A stretch of 61,714 bases of DNA. Source: JBBQER01 sp038320885 (GTDB lineage Bacteria > Actinomycetota > Acidimicrobiia > IMCC26256 > PALSA-610). The translations under genes and the position numbers were made by a program. Each line of letters starts with the position of its first letter. Position 1 is the first letter of the stretch. The stretch spans positions 1 through 61,714 of the forward strand of contig JBBQER010000005.1 in the NCBI GenBank assembly GCA_038320885.1, read 5' to 3'. Below are positions 8,701-16,684 of this stretch, piece by piece. Below the pieces are notes generated by a model, which worked only from the letters and a program-made list of their open reading frames with translations, searched no databases and was not told the origin of the DNA.

Positions 8701-9318
8701 GACCTGCACCATGATTGGGAGCAGCACGCCGGCGGCGCGCATCGCGGCGCGCGCGCCGTTGATCGCGGCCTTGGCCTGGAGCAGGTCGTAGACGGTTTCG
8801 ATCAGCAGGACATCGGTGCCGCCCGCGATCAGCCCTTCGACCTGGAGCTCGTAACCCGCGCGCAGCTCCTCGTAGGGGATCTGGCCGAGCGAGGGCAGGC
8901 GGGTTCCCGGGCCCATCGAACCGATGACGAACCGGGGCCGGTCGGGGGTCGAGTAGCCGGAGGCCACCTCCCGTGCCATCTCTGCCGCGCGCCGGTTGAT
9001 CTCGAGCGTCTTGTCGGCGATGTCGTACTCCTTGAGCACGAGTGGGAACGCCCCGAACGTCGCGGTCTCCACCGCGTCGACGCCGACCGCGAAGAACGAC
9101 TCGTGCATCTGGGTGACGAGGTCGGGCCGGGTGAGTACGAGCATCTCGTTGCAGCCTTCGAGCGCTTCGCCGCCGAAGTCGTCGGCGCCGAGATCGTGGC
9201 CCTGCATCCAGGTGCCGAAGGCCCCGTCGAACACCAACACGCGCTCGAGCAACGCAGTGATGAACGGATGCTGGGCCCCGCTCGCTACCGGGCGAGCGCT
9301 TCCGCGCGGATCAACCAT
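5800..9318 (-). CDS. metH: Cobalamin-dependent methionine synthase
   Basis: This 1172-residue enzyme transfers a methyl group from methyltetrahydrofolate to homocysteine through cobalamin. All modules are present in the usual order: homocysteine domain with zinc cysteines Cys239 (GMNC) and Cys305-Cys306 (GGCCGTTP), pterin-binding domain (VGERTNANGS onwards), cap and B12 domain with DVHDIG (His747 as cobalt ligand), then the C-terminal AdoMet reactivation domain. The length is normal. The gene is divergent from pepA across 68 bp. No cobalamin riboswitch fits in that gap. Confidence 0.97.
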   Translation of the reverse strand: MVDPRGSARPVASGAQHPFITALLERVLVFDGAFGTWMQGHDLGADDFGGEALEGCNEMLVLTRPDLVTQMHESFFAVGVDAVETATFGAFPLVLKEYDIADKTLEINRRAAEMAREVASGYSTPDRPRFVIGSMGPGTRLPSLGQIPYEELRAGYELQVEGLIAGGTDVLLIETVYDLLQAKAAINGARAAMRAAGVLLPIMVQVTVETTGRMLVGSEIGAALTAIEAMQPDVIGMNCATGPAEMTEHLRYLAQHARTFLSALPNAGLPSVVDGHTHYDLTPDALAEAHERFVTEFGLNIVGGCCGTTPEHLRTVVDRLGEERAPIVRTPEHEPGCSSIYSHVPFHQELAYLAVGERTNANGSRKFRDAMLEADWDTCVQMAREQVKEGAHVLDVCVDYVGRDGALDMDEIAGRFATQASLPLVFDSTEPPVVEAGLKHHGGKAILNSANLEEGEGEGKRMDRVFKLAREYGAAVICLTIDEEGQARTADWKLRVAKRIYDLAVDKYGIEPTDLIFDALTFPLSTGDDDLRRDAMETIEAIRRIKTELPGASTILGLSNVSFGLKPVARHVLNSVFLHECREAGLDAAIVHAARIVPLNRVDDRQREVALDLIYDRRRDGYDPLTEFMGLFEGVEAGAIEKEDRSGWPIEKRLKHRIIDGDRENLEAALDEQLTTRPPLEIVNDVLLDGMKVVGELFATGEMQLPFVLQSAETMKAAVAYLEPLMEKADAAGKGTVVLATVKGDVHDIGKNLVDIILTNNGYLVYNLGIKIAITEMIEKALEVNADAIGMSGLLVKSTIIMRENLEELNTRGLADRVPVLLGGAALTRNYVERDLRGVYEGRVFYGKDAFEGLRTMDTLMAGKRSGDLDPAFGREAGGRALPPRKSQLDAAAPAVDVPARSDVAADARVFTPPFVGSRVAKGISLDDIAAYINETALFRNQWQFRPEKGGVENDEEFKARIRPTLREQLGIAKQESLLVPAAAWGYFAVNSEGNDLVVWKDDTRTQEWLRFGFPRQQKPPFLCIADFFRPAESGDADYAAFHVVTMGSRASEREQELFAADRYQEYLLLHGLSVEMTEALAEMWHRRIREEWGFADEDGPSIAGLFRQQYRGSRYSWGYPACPELDDQVKVAELLEIDRIGVAITEEFHLVPEQSTSAIVVPHPEAKYFIA

Positions 9319-9386
9319 CTCACCAGGTTACGTGGCGTCGTGAGGGGCCCGGATATGGATTGCGGGCCTCGTAGACTCCCGCCTTC

Positions 9387-10880
9387 ATGACACTCACCTT
9401 CGACGTCGTTGCCACCGCCCCCGATCGCGTGAAGGCAGATCTGCTCGCGGTCCCCGTGTTCACCGGTTGTCTGCTCGGCCCCGGGGCCGACGTGGTCGAC
9501 GCGGCGCTCGGCGGCACGCTGGCCGCGTTCATGACCGAGGCCGGATTCGAGGCCAAACGAGGCGAGGTGCTGGCCGTCCCCACGAGCGGGTTGCTCGGCG
9601 CCAAAGCGGCCGTGCTCGTCGGGATGGGGGAGCGGGACACCCTCGACCTCGATGCGTTGCGCCGCGCCGGTGCCGCGGTCGCGCGGCGCGCGTCGAAAGT
9701 CGTGAAGGTGGCGACGACGGTGCTCGATGCCGCGCCCGATTCGATCGATCGCAGCGATGCCGCGCAGGCGTTCGTCGAAGGGGTCGCGCTCGGGAGCTAT
9801 CAGTTCCTCACGTACAAATCGGACGCGAAGCCGTCGAAGCTCGCGCGCGTGCAGATGCTCGGTCGCGCCAACGCCAAGGTCAGGGACGGGATCGCGCGCG
9901 GGGCGCGTATCGCCGAAGGCGTCGCCTGGGCGCGCGACCTCGTGAACGAGCCGGCCGCCGACAAATCGCCCGACGCGATCGCCAAGCTCACCCGCAAGCT
10001 TGCGCGCACCAACGGGTTGACCATCAAGGTGCTCGCCGGCGAACAGCTCGAACGGGAACGGCTCGGCGGCGTGCTGGGCGTCGGGAAGGGTTCGGAACGC
10101 CCGCCGCGCTTCGTCCGCCTCGCGTACGAGCCGAAGGGCGCGCGCACGACCCTGGCGTTCGTGGGCAAGGGCGTCGTGTTCGACTCCGGAGGCCTGTCGC
10201 TCAAGACCGCGGGCGGCATGGAGACGATGAAGACCGACATGTCGGGCGGCGCCGCCGTGATCGCCGCGATGTCGACGCTGCGCGATCTCGATGTCAAGAC
10301 TCGCGTCATCGGATTCGTCCCACTCGTCGAGAACATGCCGAGCGGTGATGCGATGCGTCCCGGCGACGTGCTCCGCATGCGCAACGGCAAGACGGTCGAG
10401 GTCCTCAACACCGACGCCGAGGGCCGCTTGATCCTCGCCGACGCGCTCAGCCTCGCGAGCGAGGAGAAGCCCGACGCGATCATCGATCTCGCCACGCTGA
10501 CCGGAGCGTGCGTGGTCGCGCTCGGCGAGAAGGTCGCGGGACTGATGGGTGACGACGCGTGGGTCGCACAGATCCAAGCCGCCGCCGATCGCGCGGGCGA
10601 GTCGGTATGGCATCTCCCGCTGCCGGCCGAGTACCGCAAGATGATCGATTCCGAGATTGCCGACATCAAGAACATCTCCGGTGCGGGCGGCGGTGGCGCG
10701 CTGACTGCGGGACTGTTCCTGCGTGAGTTCAGCGGCGACGTGCCCTGGGCGCACGTCGACATTGCCGGTCCCGCGCGCGCGGGGAGCGACGACGGCTATG
10801 TCGTGCGCGGCGGCACCGGGTTCGGTGTCCGCACCCTGGTCGAGCTCGCGCGCACGTTCAAGGCGCCGAAGAGCTCGTAG
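9387..10880 (+). CDS. pepA: Leucyl aminopeptidase (M17)
   Basis: The 497-residue protein is a typical M17 cytosolic aminopeptidase, a two-metal enzyme that removes N-terminal residues from peptides. The metal and active-site segment GKGVVFDSGGLSLK lies near 258-271, with Asp of KTDMSGG following, and the signature NTDAEGRL begins at about residue 342. The N-terminal macro-like domain (1-170) is present. The ATG at 9387 is the first start downstream of the metH divergence. A TAGACT hexamer at 9372-9377 could be its -10 box, but no convincing -35 was seen. Confidence 0.95.
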   Translation: MTLTFDVVATAPDRVKADLLAVPVFTGCLLGPGADVVDAALGGTLAAFMTEAGFEAKRGEVLAVPTSGLLGAKAAVLVGMGERDTLDLDALRRAGAAVARRASKVVKVATTVLDAAPDSIDRSDAAQAFVEGVALGSYQFLTYKSDAKPSKLARVQMLGRANAKVRDGIARGARIAEGVAWARDLVNEPAADKSPDAIAKLTRKLARTNGLTIKVLAGEQLERERLGGVLGVGKGSERPPRFVRLAYEPKGARTTLAFVGKGVVFDSGGLSLKTAGGMETMKTDMSGGAAVIAAMSTLRDLDVKTRVIGFVPLVENMPSGDAMRPGDVLRMRNGKTVEVLNTDAEGRLILADALSLASEEKPDAIIDLATLTGACVVALGEKVAGLMGDDAWVAQIQAAADRAGESVWHLPLPAEYRKMIDSEIADIKNISGAGGGGALTAGLFLREFSGDVPWAHVDIAGPARAGSDDGYVVRGGTGFGVRTLVELARTFKAPKSS

Positions 10881-10892
10881 CCGGCCGGGAAC

Positions 10893-11372
10893 GTGACTGA
10901 TCTGCAGCCGCCGAAGCTCGCGGGCGACGAGCGGACGACGCTCGAGACGCTGCTGCAGTTTCAGCGCGATTCGTTCGTGCGCAAGGTGTCCGGCGTCAGC
11001 GAAGTCGCCGCGAGGCAACGTTTCGTCGGGAGCGACACGACGCTGCTCTGGCTCACCAAGCACATGGCCCGCGCCGAGATCATCTGGTTCGTCCACCGGT
11101 TCGCGGGCGAGGACATCAGCGTCGTCACCGACGACGCGGTTCAGGCCGACGACTCGCTCTCAGATGCGATCGACTTCTACCATGCGACTTGCACGCGCAC
11201 CGATGCGATTATCGCCGCAACCGAGAGTCTCGACGCGCTGTGCGAGCGCGCCGACGAGGTTGGCCCCGTCAACCTCCGATGGGTGCTGGCACACTTGCTC
11301 GAGGAGACTGCCCGCCACGCAGGCCACGCCGACGTTTTACGAGAGCTCGTCGACGGGACGACCGGCCGTTGA
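10893..11372 (+). CDS. DinB/DUF664-family protein, possibly mycothiol-dependent
   Basis: The 159-residue protein matches the DUF664 branch of the DinB four-helix-bundle superfamily. It starts with LETLLQFQRDSFVRK, contains SDTTLLWLTKHMARAE in the middle and ends with VLAHLLEETARHAGHADVLRE. Three histidines (in KHMARAE, AHLLEE and RHAGHAD) match the metal-binding positions of the fold. In actinobacteria such proteins often use mycothiol as cofactor; the substrate is unknown. The GTG start follows pepA by 12 bp. Its last 36 bp overlap the convergent Rieske gene. Confidence 0.8.
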   Translation: MTDLQPPKLAGDERTTLETLLQFQRDSFVRKVSGVSEVAARQRFVGSDTTLLWLTKHMARAEIIWFVHRFAGEDISVVTDDAVQADDSLSDAIDFYHATCTRTDAIIAATESLDALCERADEVGPVNLRWVLAHLLEETARHAGHADVLRELVDGTTGR

Positions 11373-11960
11373 ACTTCCGATGCAGAACGGACCGGCCGGT
11401 TGCAGATGAGCAATGTTCGTTCCGATCGGCACCCCGCGGAGGATCTTGCCGGTGTCGAGCACGAGGTGGCCATCCTCGATCGACGATGGAACGATGTCCA
11501 TTCCGCGTGGTGCGGGACCGTGGCGGTGTTCGCCGATCTGGTCGAACTTGGCGTCGTGGCACGGACACTCGAACCACTCCGACGTCACGCACCACGGAAC
11601 GCGGCAACCCAGATGGGTGCAGCGCTGGTACAGGGCGATGATTCCCTCGCCGAGCATCGGGAGCGCGTCCTTCGGATAGATGCCTCGCGCATGTTCTGCA
11701 AGGTCGGCTGGGAACTCGGCAACGTACGAACGGGCCTCGGGGACGTAGTACGGCTTGGGAGTCTTTGCGAGGTAAGTCCGCACGTCGTCGATGCGGCCGG
11801 CGTCGACACGACCGCCGAACGATCCGCCGCCCGAGGTGCCCGCGGGCGCCGAGCGGCGGCGGGTCTTCGCGTGACTCGGGCTGCAACCCGCGGCGACGAA
11901 CGCGGCGCTGCCGGCCAGCACGGTCGAGAGAAACCGCCGTCGTTCCCAAGGTTTGCTCAC
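11337..11960 (-). CDS. Secreted/anchored Rieske [2Fe-2S] protein
   Basis: The 207-residue protein begins with a twin-arginine-type signal (RRRFLSTVLAG) ending in a possible lipobox (AAGC, Cys26). The Rieske domain has CTHLGC (Cys114, His116) and CPCH (Cys132, His135). Cys119 and Cys134 occupy the positions of the disulfide typical of bc1-type Rieske proteins, suggesting a fairly high redox potential. It probably transfers electrons at the outer face of the membrane. No cytochrome b or c gene is adjacent, so its partner lies elsewhere. It is the last gene of a minus-strand run. Confidence 0.9.
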   Translation of the reverse strand: MSKPWERRRFLSTVLAGSAAFVAAGCSPSHAKTRRRSAPAGTSGGGSFGGRVDAGRIDDVRTYLAKTPKPYYVPEARSYVAEFPADLAEHARGIYPKDALPMLGEGIIALYQRCTHLGCRVPWCVTSEWFECPCHDAKFDQIGEHRHGPAPRGMDIVPSSIEDGHLVLDTGKILRGVPIGTNIAHLQPAGPFCIGSSTAGRPVDELS

Positions 11961-11996
11961 GTTCGGCGAGCCTAAACGTTGCGACCCGCAATCCTC

Positions 11997-14231
11997 TCAG
12001 CCGCGACGACCGACCGCGGAGTCTCGTCTCGGCGTCGTGTCGTCCGATCGCGAAGTACCGGTGATCATCAGCGCTTCCGCCGCTTCCGCCGTGAGTGGGC
12101 GCGCGTAGTAGAAGCCTTGGACGAGCGCGGAACCGAGTTGCTGGAGCCGCGCTACCTGGTCGTGACTCTCGACACCCTCCGCGACCGTTTGGAGCTCGAG
12201 GGTGTCGGCCATACTGAGGATGGCCTTGATGAGGCCGCGCGCTTCCTTGTCGGAGGCGACGCCGTCGATGAAGACCTTGTCGATCTTGACGATGTCGACC
12301 GGGAGCGCGCGCAGGTAGTTGAGCGACGAATAGCCGGTCCCGAAGTCGTCGATTGCGAGCCGGATCCCGAGCGCCTTGAGCTGGTGCAGGCCGTTGATGG
12401 CGGCGTCGGTGTTGTCCATGAGGACGCTCTCGGTGATCTCGAGAATGAGGCAGTACGGCGCGAGGTCCGTGGCGCGCAACGACTCGGCCACGTCGGCGAC
12501 GAGGTGCGGGTCGCGCAGCTGGCGCGCCGAGAGATTGACCGACATGGTGAGGTCGTCCGTCGCGTGCGTCTGTTGCCATTGCCGCGCCTGCCGACACGCC
12601 TGCTCGAGAACCCAGCGCCCGATCTCGATGATCAGTCCCGTCTCTTCGGCCAGCGCGATGAACTCCAGCGGCCCGAGCAGTCCGCGCCGCGGGTGCTCCC
12701 AGCGCACGAGCGCCTCGAACCCGCTGATGGCACCGGTCGTGAGCTGCACCGTCGGCTGGTAGTGCACGATGAGCTCGTCGCGTTGCAGGGCGCGGCGCAG
12801 ATCGGCTTCGAGCTCCAAACGGTCGACCGCCGCGTGATACAGCGCCGGGTCGAACCGGCGCACGCACGACTTCCCATCCCTTTTCGCGAGGTACATCGCC
12901 ATATCGGCGTTGCGAATCAGCTCTTCGGGGCCGTCGCCCGGCCGGTTGAGCGTCACCCCCGCGCTCGCCGTCACCACGAGACTCTTTCCGGCGAGCTCGA
13001 ACGGTTCGGCCAACGAACGGAGGATGCGCTCCGCTTGTTCCCCGAGGTGCTCGATCGTCGCTTCGTCTTCGAGCAGGATCGCGAACTCGTCGCCGCCGAG
13101 CCGGGCGACGGTGTCGCCGGGGCGTACGGCATTGCGGAGGCGCTCACCGACTGCGAACAGCAGATCGTCGCCCACGGAATGGCCGAGGCTGTCGTTCACC
13201 GTCTTGAAGCCGTCGAGGTCGATGACGACGACTCCGATCGTGCTGTCGTTGCGAGCACCGCGCGCGAGTGCGTGTTCCATGCGATTCGCGAACAGGGACC
13301 GATTCGCGAGTTCGGTGAGCGAATCGTGGAATGCCCGGTGCCGCAGCTCGTGTTCGAGCGCGTTCCGTTCCGTCACGTCCTGGACCGCAGTCAGCATCGC
13401 CGCGCGGCCCACGAAGTCGAGACGGTGCGCGGTGATGTCGACCTCGATCGTCCGCCCGTCCTTGAGGACGTGACGCCAAGCCACCGGGCTGTGGTGCAGC
13501 GCCGGGGCGATCGCGATCTCTTCGAGAAACGCCCCGACGTCGTCGGGCGGACGGATGTCGGTCGCGCGCATCGACAGGAACTCGTCGCGCGAGTACCCGT
13601 AGTGCTCGATCGCCGCCGCGTTCACCTCGAGAAATTGCAGGGTCTCCAAGTCGAAGACCCACATCGGTTGCGGGTTCTCCAAGAAGAGCTTGCGGAAGCT
13701 CGCTTCCTGCTCGCGCAGTGAGTGTTGCGCTCGTTCGAGACGATCCGAGACCCACGCCGTCGCTTCGCCGAGGAGAACGCCCGACGGCAGCATGTACACA
13801 GCTGACCATGCCGCGATCGCGTTCCAGTGGTCGCCCATGGCCAGCGGCAGCAGGTACGCCGCCGTCGCGAGCGGCAACGTCTTCGCCGACGTGCCTCTCG
13901 GGTGAACCAGTCCGATCCAACCGAACGTGATGAAGAAGAACGGCGCGTAGCGATAGCCGTCGCTCCCGTCGGCGAAGTTGTAGATGCCGATGAGTACGAG
14001 CGTGGGCGGAATGAGCGCCAGCGTCGATGACCGCGGCCACCGGTCCCAAGGCAACAGCCAGATGACGCCACCGCAAGCAAGGGTGACGCCGGCCAGGGCG
14101 ACGAGCACATTCCGGTTCGCGTTCGGAGCGGAGGGCACCAACGGAACCGCGACCGCGAGCAGGCTCCCGCACAGCAGGAACAACACCGCCGACAGTCGCC
14201 CGCCGAACCGGCCACTCGTCCGCTCCTCCAC
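11997..14231 (-). CDS. Membrane PAS-GGDEF-EAL cyclic-di-GMP protein
   Basis: The 744-residue protein has five or six N-terminal membrane helices (about 10-150), a PAS sensor (about 180-300), a GGDEF domain with an intact RLGGDEF at about 378, and an EAL domain with FEALVRW near 504, DDFGTGYSSL and AEGVE. Both catalytic motifs look complete, so it could make and degrade c-di-GMP, although in many dual proteins only one activity dominates. The membrane part resembles a MASE-type sensory module. The start is GTG at 14231. Confidence 0.93.
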   Translation of the reverse strand: MEERTSGRFGGRLSAVLFLLCGSLLAVAVPLVPSAPNANRNVLVALAGVTLACGGVIWLLPWDRWPRSSTLALIPPTLVLIGIYNFADGSDGYRYAPFFFITFGWIGLVHPRGTSAKTLPLATAAYLLPLAMGDHWNAIAAWSAVYMLPSGVLLGEATAWVSDRLERAQHSLREQEASFRKLFLENPQPMWVFDLETLQFLEVNAAAIEHYGYSRDEFLSMRATDIRPPDDVGAFLEEIAIAPALHHSPVAWRHVLKDGRTIEVDITAHRLDFVGRAAMLTAVQDVTERNALEHELRHRAFHDSLTELANRSLFANRMEHALARGARNDSTIGVVVIDLDGFKTVNDSLGHSVGDDLLFAVGERLRNAVRPGDTVARLGGDEFAILLEDEATIEHLGEQAERILRSLAEPFELAGKSLVVTASAGVTLNRPGDGPEELIRNADMAMYLAKRDGKSCVRRFDPALYHAAVDRLELEADLRRALQRDELIVHYQPTVQLTTGAISGFEALVRWEHPRRGLLGPLEFIALAEETGLIIEIGRWVLEQACRQARQWQQTHATDDLTMSVNLSARQLRDPHLVADVAESLRATDLAPYCLILEITESVLMDNTDAAINGLHQLKALGIRLAIDDFGTGYSSLNYLRALPVDIVKIDKVFIDGVASDKEARGLIKAILSMADTLELQTVAEGVESHDQVARLQQLGSALVQGFYYARPLTAEAAEALMITGTSRSDDTTPRRDSAVGRRG

Positions 14232-14283
14232 CTCATCTCATCGGACAGCGCCGGACAACACTTGACCGGGGCGTTTGCGCAGG

Positions 14284-15318
14284 TCAGGCGGTCTCTTCCC
14301 GGCGGTGGACGCCGGTGAGGTCCAGAAGGTCGTCCTCGTCGAGAAGGTCGCGGCGCACTCGCACGATCCGGCAATCGGTCGTCGCGGTGATGGTCGCCGT
14401 CCGCCGGCCCGAACGCTCGGCCGCTCGCTCGCCGATCACCGAGCCCGGGCCGAGCGCCGCGAGGGAGACGCCGCCGACGCTGACGTCGACCACGCCGTCG
14501 AGCACGAGCGCGAGGTCGTCGCCGATTTCGCCTTCGACGAACAGCGCCTCCCCGTGGCGCAACTTGTGGGGCTTGGGCGGCGTATCGCCGTGGCGCAACT
14601 TGTGGGGCTTGGGCGGCGTATCGCCGTGGCGCATGATGATCGTCGACAGCTTTCGCTCGAGCGCGGTCTCGGCCGCGGTCGTCGAGACCGCATGATCCTC
14701 GTTGCCCCACGGCGTGTGCGACCCGTACGCGTGGTGGTACCACTCGTCGAAGTCGATCACGGCCGACTTGCCCGTGAGTGCGCCGCGCTCGTCGTAGAGC
14801 CAGTGCCGCGGAAAGGTGGTCGCGCCGACGAGCTCACTCGTAGACGTTCCGTCGGCGCGGATCGTCAGCTCGAGCGTCGTCCACACACTTGGACCGCGGA
14901 TCTTGAAGTACGGCGCCTCGCCGACGAGCCGCGGGGAGGGGAGGCCCGGGCGTCCGCCGGCGGTCTGGCCGAAGCGGACGAAGCCGTCGCCGACCTCGGG
15001 CTCGGCGCGCAGATCCGGGAACGCGACCGCGGGCACGAGCACCACGAGCTTGCCGAGCTGCACTTTGCTCGTCGAGATCCATCCCTTACCAAGCTGGCCG
15101 TAGTCGACGATGCGGCCGTCTTCGACCGTGATCCACGCGCGCAACTCGTTGGCGAACCGCGCGCCGTCGGGGCCGACGACGCTCTCGAGGTCACGCAGCG
15201 AGTCGGGCGGCGGATCGTCGTAGTGCGTGACACCGAGCTCGAACGGCGCCTTCGTCACGCCCGTGATGGCCGCCGAGGGAATCCACGAGACGCTGGTGAC
15301 AGCCGACTCGAAGCGCAC
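14284..15318 (-). CDS. Protein with C-terminal cyclic-nucleotide-binding domain
   Basis: The 344-residue protein has an N-terminal region of about 225 residues, rich in beta-strand-like segments, that I cannot assign. A cNMP-binding domain follows (about 256-335: GEALFVEGEIGDDLALVLDGVVDVSVGG, then PGSVIGERA). The phosphate-binding cassette is only roughly conserved (GERAAERSGRRTA), so ligand binding is uncertain. The two parts are joined by a 12-residue tandem repeat (HGDTPPKPHKLR). It lies just upstream of the GGDEF-EAL gene in the same orientation, so a link to second-messenger signalling is plausible but unproven. Confidence 0.75.
   Translation of the reverse strand: MRFESAVTSVSWIPSAAITGVTKAPFELGVTHYDDPPPDSLRDLESVVGPDGARFANELRAWITVEDGRIVDYGQLGKGWISTSKVQLGKLVVLVPAVAFPDLRAEPEVGDGFVRFGQTAGGRPGLPSPRLVGEAPYFKIRGPSVWTTLELTIRADGTSTSELVGATTFPRHWLYDERGALTGKSAVIDFDEWYHHAYGSHTPWGNEDHAVSTTAAETALERKLSTIIMRHGDTPPKPHKLRHGDTPPKPHKLRHGEALFVEGEIGDDLALVLDGVVDVSVGGVSLAALGPGSVIGERAAERSGRRTATITATTDCRIVRVRRDLLDEDDLLDLTGVHRREETA
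14552..14633. repeat. 36-bp tandem repeat inside the cNMP-binding gene
   Basis: A 36-bp unit occurs at 14552-14587 and again, identical, at 14588-14623, followed by ten bases of a third copy. It is in frame and duplicates a proline- and histidine-rich 12-residue linker in front of the cNMP-binding domain. Identical copies suggest a recent slippage or duplication event. Confidence 0.95.
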
Positions 15319-15359
15319 GGCCGAAGACTAGAACGCGCGGCGGAAGCGCAGTTGCTGCG

Positions 15360-16637
15360 TCAGTAGCCGATGTCCGTCACGACGACGGTGGTACCGACCT
15401 CGGACCAGTCCCACAGCGTCTTCGCATCCACCTGGCTCATGCGCACGCAACCGTGCGATTGCGGCGTGCCGAGCAGCGAGTCGGGTTCGATCGGGTGACC
15501 GCTCGGGTCGATCGGGATCCCGTGGAAGTCGATCGGGTTGCCGCGGTCGGATATCGCGAAGCGCAGGGTCCACGGCAAGGTCAGGTTCCCCGAAGGAGAG
15601 CTCGGCACCTTCGAATAGACAGCGTGGATGCCGGCCGACGGAAGTCCGTGGCGGCCCGACACCAGGAAGGTGTGCGAGACGCGGCCGTTGTCCTCGACGG
15701 TCCACACGCGTTGCTGCGAGTTGGAGTAGACGATGCGCCGGCCGAAGCCCGAGTTGGGTGGGAGCGGAGGACCCGACGGGCTCATCGCGACCCAGTAACC
15801 GTGTCCTTGGGCCGGACGCGCGATGCCGACGGCCTGCTCGACCGCGCTCGACGGCCCGTTCGCGCCACCGGCGTAGCGCGCGGAGCCGGTTGTGAACACG
15901 GCGCCGTCGCTCGAGACCAGCCAGAGGCCGGTTCCGCTCGACGTCGACTGGACCCCGGCGATCGGCGACGTCGGCGAGACGTTCGCCATCGCGGGCGCAT
16001 CGCCGAAGGGGAACACCCGTCCGTCGGCCGACGCGAGCCAGTAGCCGTGGCCGCTGTGCGTCGTCGCCATGCCGGCGATTGTCGAGAAGAGGACCGTCCC
16101 ACCCGTGGAGCCGTGGAAGCCCGCGTTGCCGAAGGAGAAGATCCCGCCGTCGGAGGCGACGAGCCAGTAGCCGCGTCCGTTCGGCGTGGGCGACATGCCG
16201 ATGATCGGTTGGTTGAGGTGCATCGCGCCGGTGGAGCCGTAGAAGCGGGCGTCGCCGAACGTGAAGATCCCGCCGTCGGAGGCGACGAGCCAGTAGCCGT
16301 GGCCACTCGGCGTCGGCGAGATCCCGACGACCGGCCGGTTGAGGTGCATCGCGCCGGTGGAGCCGTAGAAGTGCGCGTTGCCGTAGCTGAAGATGCCGCC
16401 GTCACTGGCCAGGAGCCAGTAGCCCGGGCCGTTGTGGGTCGCGGCGAGGCCGACGACCGGTGCGTTCAGGGCAAAGTTCGGCGCTCCGAGCGAAGGTGCA
16501 CCGCCGAACGCATGAACCGTGGCCGCCGATTCGGCGGCGGCGGGGGTCGCGACCGCCACCTCGGCGGCGAGGCCGAGCGCGAGCGCGAGCAACGCGACGA
16601 GGGCAACGCGGGCAGCGGACGGCTTCATGCGCGACAT
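15360..16637 (-). CDS. Secreted L,D-transpeptidase (YkuD) with GYWL repeats
   Basis: The 425-residue protein has a signal peptide (about 1-36). Then come five or six repeats of about 42 residues built on GYWLVASDGGIFSFG and FYGSTG, and a C-terminal YkuD domain with SHGCVRMS containing the nucleophile Cys397. YkuD enzymes make 3-3 peptidoglycan cross-links or attach proteins to the wall. The repeats probably form a propeller-like surface domain and are common in Acidimicrobiia. Start is ATG at 16637, with another in-frame ATG three codons later. Confidence 0.92.
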   Translation of the reverse strand: MSRMKPSAARVALVALLALALGLAAEVAVATPAAAESAATVHAFGGAPSLGAPNFALNAPVVGLAATHNGPGYWLLASDGGIFSYGNAHFYGSTGAMHLNRPVVGISPTPSGHGYWLVASDGGIFTFGDARFYGSTGAMHLNQPIIGMSPTPNGRGYWLVASDGGIFSFGNAGFHGSTGGTVLFSTIAGMATTHSGHGYWLASADGRVFPFGDAPAMANVSPTSPIAGVQSTSSGTGLWLVSSDGAVFTTGSARYAGGANGPSSAVEQAVGIARPAQGHGYWVAMSPSGPPLPPNSGFGRRIVYSNSQQRVWTVEDNGRVSHTFLVSGRHGLPSAGIHAVYSKVPSSPSGNLTLPWTLRFAISDRGNPIDFHGIPIDPSGHPIEPDSLLGTPQSHGCVRMSQVDAKTLWDWSEVGTTVVVTDIGY

Positions 16638-16684
16638 TCAACTCTGGATCGGCGCGCCGATGCGGAATGCTGAGGTGTTCGCTC

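Noticed and set aside
9319..9386. Cobalamin riboswitch upstream of metH
   Set aside because: Only 68 bp separate metH and pepA and no B12-box-like sequence is present.
16080..16460. CRISPR-like DNA repeats
   Set aside because: The periodicity is 126 bp, in frame, and encodes the GYWL protein repeats of the L,D-transpeptidase.
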